Shown: positions 13,225-18,129 of the stretch, in pieces | How positions within the stretch are numbered: position 1 is the stretch's first letter | How the letters are laid out: each line of letters starts with the position of its first letter | Assembly (NCBI GenBank): GCA_910578825.1 | Contig: CAJTSB010000018.1 | Span: 1-18,129 of the forward strand | DNA: 18,129 nucleotides | Source: an uncultured Lachnospiraceae bacterium | Lineage (GTDB): Bacteria > Bacillota > Clostridia > Lachnospirales > Lachnospiraceae | Direction of reading: 5' to 3' | Made by a program: the position numbers and the translations under genes | The notes under the pieces: model-generated | The model's database searches: none | What the model was told of the DNA's origin: nothing | What the model saw: only the letters and a program-made list of their open reading frames with translations

Positions 13225-14325
13225 ATGGCAAGAGAAGATAAATCAAAGGTGCTGGACGTACCTGGAACGAAGGAAGACAAGTTAAAGGCGCTGAGTGCAG
13301 CAATCGCGAAGATTGAGAAGGATTACGGCAAGGGTTCTGTGATGAAACTCGGAGATTCGGCAAAGGGCATGAACGTGGAGGCGGTGCCTACCGGATGTCT
13401 CAGCCTCGATTTAGCGCTGGGGGTTGGCGGAGTGCCCAAGGGAAGAATTGTTGAAGTGTATGGACCGGAGTCCAGCGGTAAGACGACAGTGGCGTTACAT
13501 ATGGTGGCGGAGGTTCAGAAGAACGGCGGCATTGCCGGGTTCATCGACGCAGAACATGCATTGGATCCGGTATATGCGAAGAATATCGGGGTTGATATTG
13601 ATAACCTCTATATTTCCCAGCCGGATAACGGAGAGCAGGCACTTGAGATAACGGAGACGATGGTGCGTTCCGGAGCCGTGGATATTGTAATTGTGGACTC
13701 TGTGGCGGCTCTCGTTCCCAAGGCGGAGATTGACGGAGATATGGGGGATTCTCATGTAGGATTGCAGGCGCGCCTCATGTCACAGGCATTGCGTAAACTG
13801 ACGGCGGTGATTAGCAAGACCAACTGTATCGTCATATTTATCAATCAGCTGCGTGAGAAGGTCGGCGTCATGTTTGGCAATCCCGAGACGACGACCGGCG
13901 GGCGTGCATTGAAGTTCTATTCTTCTGTCCGGCTTGATGTGAGAAGGATTGAGACCTTGAAACAGGCAGGGGAATTCATTGGAAACCGGACAAGGGTTAA
14001 GATTGTCAAGAATAAGGTGGCTCCGCCGTTTAAGGAGGCGGAATTTGATATTATGTTCGGTCAGGGAATCTCGAAGGAAGGAGATATCCTGGACAATGCG
14101 GCAGAGCTTGGAATTATCAATAAGTCCGGCGCCTGGTTTGCCTATAACAATGAGAAGATCGGGCAGGGACGCGAGAATGCCAAGCAGTATCTGCGCGAAC
14201 ATGTAGATATCTGTAAAGAAGTAGAGGAGAAAGTACGCGCGCAGGTACTGGCGGATGATTCTGCACAGGAGGAGGCAGAAGAGAAACCGAAGAAACAGGA
14301 ACCGGCAAAGAAGGCGGGCGAATAG
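13225..14325 (+). CDS. recA: Recombinase RecA
   Basis: The DNA-dependent ATPase for homologous strand exchange, and the co-protease that triggers LexA self-cleavage. The 366-residue product is close to the usual length. Walker A GPESSGKTT lies at residues 80-88, Walker B is in VDIVIVDSVAAL, and the L2 region includes FGNPETTTGGRALKFY. The C-terminal tail is acidic and lysine-rich (about 345-366), typical of regulatory RecA tails. A GAAGGAG site six bases upstream supports the ATG. It is controlled by the promoter and LexA box just upstream, and is followed by recX after 49 nt with no terminator, so the two probably form an SOS-induced operon. Confidence 0.99.
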   Translation: MAREDKSKVLDVPGTKEDKLKALSAAIAKIEKDYGKGSVMKLGDSAKGMNVEAVPTGCLSLDLALGVGGVPKGRIVEVYGPESSGKTTVALHMVAEVQKNGGIAGFIDAEHALDPVYAKNIGVDIDNLYISQPDNGEQALEITETMVRSGAVDIVIVDSVAALVPKAEIDGDMGDSHVGLQARLMSQALRKLTAVISKTNCIVIFINQLREKVGVMFGNPETTTGGRALKFYSSVRLDVRRIETLKQAGEFIGNRTRVKIVKNKVAPPFKEAEFDIMFGQGISKEGDILDNAAELGIINKSGAWFAYNNEKIGQGRENAKQYLREHVDICKEVEEKVRAQVLADDSAQEEAEEKPKKQEPAKKAGE

Positions 14326-14374
14326 GAACATAATTGCCACAGGAACATAGAAGAACGGAAAGAGGGAGAGCAGA

Positions 14375-14980
14375 ATGCAGGTCGTACAGATTGAGGAACT
14401 GGATAAGAAACGCGTGCGGATTCTATTGGAAGATGGATGCAGTTTTCCACTGTACAAAGGAGAGTGCAGAAAGTACGGCTTGCAGGAGGGGGCGGAACTT
14501 AGCCGGGAGCAGTTTCAGGAAATCTGTCAGGAGATTCTCATAAAGCGGGCAAGGAAAAGGACCATGCATCTTCTGGAGAAGATGGACCGCACGGAGGAGC
14601 AGTTGCGGACAAAATTAAAACAGGGATTCTATCCGGAGGATATCATTGAGGATGCGATTGACTATGTGAAGGGCTATCATTATGTGGATGATTTACGCTA
14701 TGCGCAGAATTATGTGCGCTGCCACAGGGATACTAAGAGCCGGAGAATGATACAGATGCAGCTTCAGGGAAAGGGCGTTCCCCGGGAATATATCTGGCAG
14801 GCATTGGAGGAGGAGTATGAAGAGGAAAGCGAACGGGAGCAGATTCTTGCATTGGCACGGAAAAAAGAATATTCTTCCCAGTGTGCAGATATCAGGGAGA
14901 AACAAAAGATGTACCGGTTTCTTATGCGCAGAGGTTTTTCCTCGAATGATATTTTGTATGTCTTAGAACACTTGACATGA
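14375..14980 (+). CDS. recX: RecA regulator RecX
   Basis: A helical-repeat protein that binds RecA filaments and modulates strand exchange. The 201 residues show the RecX pattern: an N-terminal segment (about 1-55), then three-helix repeats containing RTEEQLRTKLKQGFYPEDII, YVDDLRYAQNYV (about 103-114), SRRMIQMQLQGKGVPREYI and a C-terminal RFLMRRGFSSNDILYVL. Its place directly after recA fits the assignment. GGGAGAG precedes the ATG. The last codons overlap a good promoter motif for the next gene. Confidence 0.92.
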   Translation: MQVVQIEELDKKRVRILLEDGCSFPLYKGECRKYGLQEGAELSREQFQEICQEILIKRARKRTMHLLEKMDRTEEQLRTKLKQGFYPEDIIEDAIDYVKGYHYVDDLRYAQNYVRCHRDTKSRRMIQMQLQGKGVPREYIWQALEEEYEEESEREQILALARKKEYSSQCADIREKQKMYRFLMRRGFSSNDILYVLEHLT

Positions 14981-15000
14981 GGCGCAAAAAAGTATAAAAT
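14972..15000 (+). promoter_or_regulatory. Candidate rny promoter in the recX 3' end
   Basis: A perfect TTGACA (14972-14977) overlaps the last codons of recX. After 17 bases comes TAAAAT (14995-15000), five of six matches to consensus. Transcription would begin near 15007, leaving a leader of about 115 bases before the rny start. Confidence 0.6.
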
Positions 15001-15066
15001 CAATATGTTGTATTTCATGTCTTTAGATTGCATATCATGGGTGCAATTTACTGTATATGGCATATT

Positions 15067-15085
15067 AAAACGGGTACGTTTTTTT
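15067..15085 (+). terminator. Weak terminator or attenuator in the rny leader
   Basis: AAAACG (15067-15072) pairs with CGTTTT (15077-15082) around GGTA, with seven T at 15079-15085. The stem has only two G-C pairs. It may end recA-recX transcripts. If the promoter at 14972 is real, it also lies within the rny leader, where it could attenuate. Confidence 0.4.
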
Positions 15086-15107
15086 ATATGTACAATGATA
15101 ATTAAAT

Positions 15108-15122
15108 AAAGGAGGTGCTCCT
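15108..15122 (+). promoter_or_regulatory. rny ribosome binding site inside a small hairpin
   Basis: AAAGGAGGT (15108-15116) lies six bases before the GTG start. AGGAG (15110-15114) pairs perfectly with CTCCT (15118-15122) around GTG, so the Shine-Dalgarno can be hidden in a hairpin that ends one base before the start codon. Confidence 0.6.
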
Positions 15123-16679
15123 GTGCAGAATGTATGGATTATATTAATCCCTGTAGTTGTCACGTTAATTATCGCAGTACCTATTACTTACTTCGCTACC
15201 GTTGCATACCGCAAACGTGTCGCAGAATCCAAAATTGGAAGTGCGGAAGAGAAGGCAAGAGAGATAATAGATGAAGCTGTTAAGACTGCTGAGAACAAGA
15301 AACGGGAATCCATGCTGGAGATCAAGGAAGAGTCCATTCGCAGCAAGAATGAATTGGACAAGGAGATCAAAGAACGCCGGAATGAGATTCAACGCAATGA
15401 GCGGCGTATCATCCAGAAGGAAGAGCATTTGGACAAGAAATTAGAGTCCATTGAGAAGAGAGAAGCAGGTTTTGCAGCAAAGGAAGAAGAAATTAACAGG
15501 CAGAAAGCAGAAGTTACACAACTACATGAAAAACGCGTACAGGAACTGGAAAGAATCTCAGGATTAACCTCTGAACAGGCGAAAGATTATCTTTTAAAAA
15601 TGATCGAAGATGATGTGAAGCTTGATACTGCAAAATTGATCAAAGAAATGGACATCAGAGCAAAAGAGGAAGCAGGAAAGAAAGCAAGAGAATACATTGT
15701 AACGGCTATTCAGAAATGCGCTGCAGATCATGTGGCAGAGACTACGATTTCCGTAGTGCAGCTTCCGAATGACGAGATGAAAGGAAGAATCATTGGTAGA
15801 GAGGGACGGAATATCAGAACCTTAGAGACCATGACAGGTGTGGACCTCATTATTGATGATACGCCGGAAGCAGTAATACTTTCCGGTTTTGATCCGGTTC
15901 GTCGGGAAGTGGCTCGGATTGCTTTGGAGAAGTTGATCGTGGATGGACGTATCCATCCGGCAAGAATCGAAGAAATGGTTGAAAAGGCTCAGAAAGAAGT
16001 TGAGACCATGATTCGGGAAGAGGGAGAAACAGCAACACTGGAAGTTGGAGTGCATGGAATTCATTCAGAACTTGTTCGTCTGCTTGGAAAGATGAAATTC
16101 AGGACAAGCTATGGGCAGAATGCATTGAAACATTCTATTGAGGTGGCGCAGCTTTCAGGTTTACTGGCGGCAGAGATAGGCGTGGATGTAAGACAGGCAA
16201 AGCGTGCCGGATTGCTTCACGATATTGGAAAGTCTGTGGATCATGAAGTGGAAGGCTCCCATATTCAAATCGGTGTGGACTTATGCAGAAAATACAAAGA
16301 AAGCCCAACCATTATTAATGCAGTAGAAGCGCATCATGGAGATGTAGAACCGGAGTCAATGATTGCCTGTCTCGTGCAGGCGGCAGATGCCATCTCGGCG
16401 GCAAGACCAGGTGCGAGAAGAGAGACTCTGGAAACATATTCTAACAGATTGAAACAGTTAGAGGATATTGCAAACGGTTTCAAAGGTGTGGATAAGTCAT
16501 TTGCTATTCAGGCAGGTAGAGAGGTTCGGATTATGGTAGTTCCTGAACAAATCAACGATGCTGATATGGTTCTGTTAGCACGCGATATTTCCAAACAGAT
16601 AGAGAATGATTTGGAGTATCCGGGACAGATTAAAGTCAATGTAATTCGGGAATCTCGTGTAACGGATTACGCAAAGTAA
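15123..16679 (+). CDS. rny: Ribonuclease Y
   Basis: A membrane-anchored endoribonuclease that starts mRNA decay in many Firmicutes. The 518-residue product has the standard architecture: an N-terminal membrane helix (about 4-26), a long charged coiled coil (about 30-150), a KH domain (about 207-270, with GRIIGREGRNIR at 221-232) and a metal-dependent HD domain (about 330-430), with LKHS (H337), LLHDIGK (H366, D367), a further His pair in EAHHGD and ADAIS. It starts at GTG; the family N-terminus and strong ribosome binding site place it there. It is apparently monocistronic, with a promoter in recX and its own terminator. Confidence 0.97.
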   Translation: MQNVWIILIPVVVTLIIAVPITYFATVAYRKRVAESKIGSAEEKAREIIDEAVKTAENKKRESMLEIKEESIRSKNELDKEIKERRNEIQRNERRIIQKEEHLDKKLESIEKREAGFAAKEEEINRQKAEVTQLHEKRVQELERISGLTSEQAKDYLLKMIEDDVKLDTAKLIKEMDIRAKEEAGKKAREYIVTAIQKCAADHVAETTISVVQLPNDEMKGRIIGREGRNIRTLETMTGVDLIIDDTPEAVILSGFDPVRREVARIALEKLIVDGRIHPARIEEMVEKAQKEVETMIREEGETATLEVGVHGIHSELVRLLGKMKFRTSYGQNALKHSIEVAQLSGLLAAEIGVDVRQAKRAGLLHDIGKSVDHEVEGSHIQIGVDLCRKYKESPTIINAVEAHHGDVEPESMIACLVQAADAISAARPGARRETLETYSNRLKQLEDIANGFKGVDKSFAIQAGREVRIMVVPEQINDADMVLLARDISKQIENDLEYPGQIKVNVIRESRVTDYAK

Positions 16680-16685
16680 AGAACT

Positions 16686-16724
16686 AAGGCCGTCAACAAA
16701 TTTTGTTGGCGGTCTTCTTTTCTT
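16686..16724 (+). terminator. Rho-independent terminator after rny
   Basis: AAGGCCGTCAACAA (from 16686) pairs along its full length with TTGTTGGCGGTCTT (to 16716), with two G-U pairs and a very short loop. A T-rich tail follows at 16717-16724. Confidence 0.88.
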
Positions 16725-16726
16725 AT

Positions 16727-16778
16727 CTTATCGGAAATACCTTGTCATGTTAAAGCATAAAAGTATCTTTTCGATAAG
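16727..16778. repeat. Imperfect long inverted repeat before the Nudix promoter
   Basis: CTTATCG (16727-16733) and CGATAAG (16772-16778) are exact inverted copies, and the centre, ATG-N6-CAT, is also symmetric. The parts between are only partly complementary. It occupies the space between the rny terminator and the Nudix leader. Confidence 0.4.
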
Positions 16779-16795
16779 GTAAAAATAATTATAGT
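16768..16795 (+). promoter_or_regulatory. Candidate promoter for the Nudix-spoIIM transcript
   Basis: TATAGT (16790-16795) has a weak -35, TTTTCG (16768-16773), at 16 bases. The thioredoxin leader also has TATAGT at a similar distance before its element. An alternative is TTGTCA (16742-16747) with TATCTT (16764-16769). A promoter is needed here because the rny terminator precedes this gene. Confidence 0.35.
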
Positions 16796-16815
16796 CATCC
16801 GCAGTGGATGCGAGA

Positions 16816-16873
16816 GGGAGGAAGGCAAATACGAAGCATTTCTGGAATGCCTTCCGACGATTTGGCAGCTGCC
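16816..16873 (+). promoter_or_regulatory. Structured leader element, copy B (Nudix gene)
   Basis: Hairpin 1 has GGAAGGCA (16820-16827) with TGCCTTCC (16848-16855), an inner AAAT/ATTT stem and a bulge ending in GGAA. GACGA follows, then the GGCAGCTGCC palindrome (16864-16873) in place of the longer hairpin 2 of copy A. The Shine-Dalgarno of the Nudix gene begins about nine bases later. The frame that is coding in copy A is also open here, from an ATG at 16808 that lacks a good ribosome site to a TGA at 16895-16897 overlapping the Nudix start codon. Confidence 0.6.
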
Positions 16874-16893
16874 GCTATATTAAGGAGGAAAAC

Positions 16894-17469
16894 ATGAAAC
16901 AGCCATTAATCAAACGTATTAAAAGAGAATTGGAGCATAAAGGGACGATACTGGATATCTATTCAGATTATATGGAATTGCCGAATGGAAAGGTAGAAAA
17001 GTGGGATTATGTGGAGCACAGAAAAGGGGCGGCTGCAGTCATTCCCATACTGCCAGATGGAAAAATACTGCTGGTGCGCCAGTATCGAAATGCGTTAGAG
17101 CGTTTTTCGCTTGAGATACCGGCAGGTGCGCGGGATTCCGTGACGGAGCCCACGATAGAATGTGCATCCAGAGAGTTGGAGGAGGAGACAGGGTACCGTT
17201 GTGAACATTTGCAGTTTTTGTTGTCCCTGAGGACAACGGTTGCATTCTGTAATGAGGTTGTTGACGTCTATCTTGCCGAGGATTTGATTCCCTCCAGACA
17301 GCATTTGGATGAGAGTGAGTTTATTGAATTGGAAATGCATACGCTGGAAGATTTATGCGCAATGATTTATCAGGGGATTATTCAGGACAGTAAGACGGTG
17401 GCAGCGATTCTGGCATATAAAGATATCCGCACTACCCGCGCTGCTCAGAAAAATGTGGACAGGGAATGA
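16894..17469 (+). CDS. Nudix hydrolase, ADP-ribose pyrophosphatase type
   Basis: Probably a hydrolase of ADP-ribose and related nucleoside diphosphate sugars, in the NudF family. The 191-residue product has the N-terminal strand pattern of ADPRases (HRKGAAAVIPIL, then VRQYRNALE around residues 62-70) and the Nudix box at about 78-101, ending RELEEETGY. The spacing from the box glycine (G78) to the first glutamate (E85) is six residues, one more than the GX5E consensus, which should be tolerated. AAGGAGG (16882-16888) fixes the start at 16894; the open frame continues upstream into the leader but without a credible start. spoIIM follows 59 nt later, as in the Bacillus arrangement where nudF lies near spoIIM. 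Confidence 0.92.
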   Translation: MKQPLIKRIKRELEHKGTILDIYSDYMELPNGKVEKWDYVEHRKGAAAVIPILPDGKILLVRQYRNALERFSLEIPAGARDSVTEPTIECASRELEEETGYRCEHLQFLLSLRTTVAFCNEVVDVYLAEDLIPSRQHLDESEFIELEMHTLEDLCAMIYQGIIQDSKTVAAILAYKDIRTTRAAQKNVDRE

Positions 17470-17528
17470 ATTTTCAGATATGCGCCGGCATAAGATAGAA
17501 AAAAGAATCAAATCATTGTGGAAGGCGG

Positions 17529-18129
17529 ATGAGAAAATTATTGCATTTACAATTCAGGCGGCAGGAAGGAATCGAAAAGAGCCGTTCTCTTTGGACACGA
17601 ATGATGCAGGGCAGTCTTTTGGGAGCATTTGCCGCGGGAATACTTCTGGCAAACCTGATGGGGAGAGAGGCAGTTTCCAATGCAGGTATTTTGAATGATT
17701 ATTTTGTGGAAAAATTTCAATATACAGAAATTAATGGGCAAAACCTGTTCTTTTATATTATCGGGGAGCGTATGCCGTTGCTTTTGCTGTTGCTGGCTTT
17801 GACACTGACCTCGCTTGGCATGGCGGGAGGAATTCTGATGTTAGGATGGCAGGGGTTTTCCGTAGGTTTCATGCTCTCCGCAGCTATTGCAAAATATGGC
17901 GTGAAAGGGATTCTTCTGGTGCTGGGCGGGGTATTTCCACAGTATTTGTTCTACTTTCCGGTATATATCCTGTATTGTTATCTGACTGCACACCTGCGGA
18001 AACGATTGCACAAGGATAAGACGGGCAATGGTACAGAGCGTGGCTATATCTATGGCGCGTGGCTGATAGCAGCGGTTGGTCTTTTACTTATTTTTATGAT
18101 GGGAATTTTCCTTGAAAGTTATATAAATC
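17529..18129 (+). CDS. spoIIM: SpoIIM-like membrane protein (DUF95), truncated by window edge
   Basis: The frame opens at ATG 17529 and stays open to the last base, giving about 200 residues without a stop. The product begins MRKLLHLQFRRQEG. It has several membrane segments: near residues 27-44, about 80-125 with GMAGGILMLGWQGFSVGFML, about 125-150 with GVFPQYLFYFPVYIL, and one at the edge. This pattern fits SpoIIM, a partner of the SpoIID-SpoIIP complex in forespore engulfment. The start has only a modest GGAAGG just upstream; an in-frame TAG at 17496 excludes a longer N-terminus and no other start codon lies between. The neighbouring Nudix gene supports the assignment. The C-terminus lies outside the window. 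Confidence 0.8.
   Translation, partial: MRKLLHLQFRRQEGIEKSRSLWTRMMQGSLLGAFAAGILLANLMGREAVSNAGILNDYFVEKFQYTEINGQNLFFYIIGERMPLLLLLLALTLTSLGMAGGILMLGWQGFSVGFMLSAAIAKYGVKGILLVLGGVFPQYLFYFPVYILYCYLTAHLRKRLHKDKTGNGTERGYIYGAWLIAAVGLLLIFMMGIFLESYIN

Noticed and set aside
15005..15109. A 34-residue hydrophobic ORF in the rny leader ending just before the ribosome site
   Set aside because: It is intriguing, but no Shine-Dalgarno precedes its ATG, which would lie at or before the predicted transcript start, and the region is AT-rich.
17453..17698. An 81-codon ORF overlapping the Nudix stop and the spoIIM start
   Set aside because: It is out of frame with the membrane-protein frame that begins at 17529 and continues to the window end, and its residues show no domain-like pattern.
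1..18129. CRISPR arrays, insertion sequences, integrase genes, tRNAs or rRNAs
   Set aside because: No regularly spaced repeats, transposase or integrase motifs, or cloverleaf-like sequences were seen on either strand.

Overview
The window reads as a chromosomal segment of an anaerobic, probably spore-forming Firmicute of class Clostridia, most likely Lachnospiraceae. This is an inference from the style of the proteins, not a database result. Supporting signs are strong AGGAGG ribosome binding sites, sigma-A type promoters, a Bacillus-type LexA box (CGAAC-N4-GTTCG) at recA, RNase Y, a PdaA-like deacetylase, a SpoIIM-like protein, and a secreted GH43 enzyme with many bacterial Ig-like repeats. 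No mobile element, CRISPR array, tRNA or rRNA was seen, and no gene-free stretch exceeds 300 bases.

Layout. Positions 1-145 hold the tail of an upstream transcript, ending in a strong terminator. A plus-strand cluster follows: deoB (phosphopentomutase), a MATE exporter overlapping it by 4 nt, and prfC (release factor 3), closed by a terminator at 4405-4460. Next is a single 4.7-kb gene for a secreted GH43 glycosidase (LamG, atrophied Ig domains, GH43, Big_4-like, carbohydrate-binding-like sandwich, six Big_2 repeats with a very lysine-rich tail). A bidirectional terminator at 9369-9409 separates it from a minus-strand block: kdpD-like kinase, kdpE-like regulator and a PdaA-like deacetylase. 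From 12.5 kb the plus strand resumes with thioredoxin, recA-recX, rny, a Nudix hydrolase of the ADP-ribose pyrophosphatase type, and a spoIIM-like gene cut by the window edge.

How the genes relate. Most are housekeeping: nucleoside salvage, translation termination, DNA repair, mRNA decay, redox. recA carries its own promoter and SOS operator, with recX 49 nt downstream. rny appears to be driven by a promoter inside the end of recX. The GH43 gene stands alone, without transporters or sugar regulators, and looks like an accessory insertion between core genes. The KdpDE-like pair lacks both the KdpD N-terminal sensor region and any kdpFABC genes here.

The most novel-looking signal is a duplicated leader element. 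A 52-nt segment (45 of 52 positions identical, no gaps) lies just upstream of both thioredoxin (12616-12667) and the Nudix gene (16817-16868). In both places it folds into a bulged hairpin followed by a second hairpin that ends just before the gene's Shine-Dalgarno sequence. In the thioredoxin copy it also encodes a 21-codon upstream ORF with an excellent ribosome binding site. I do not recognise it as a known riboswitch or leader family.
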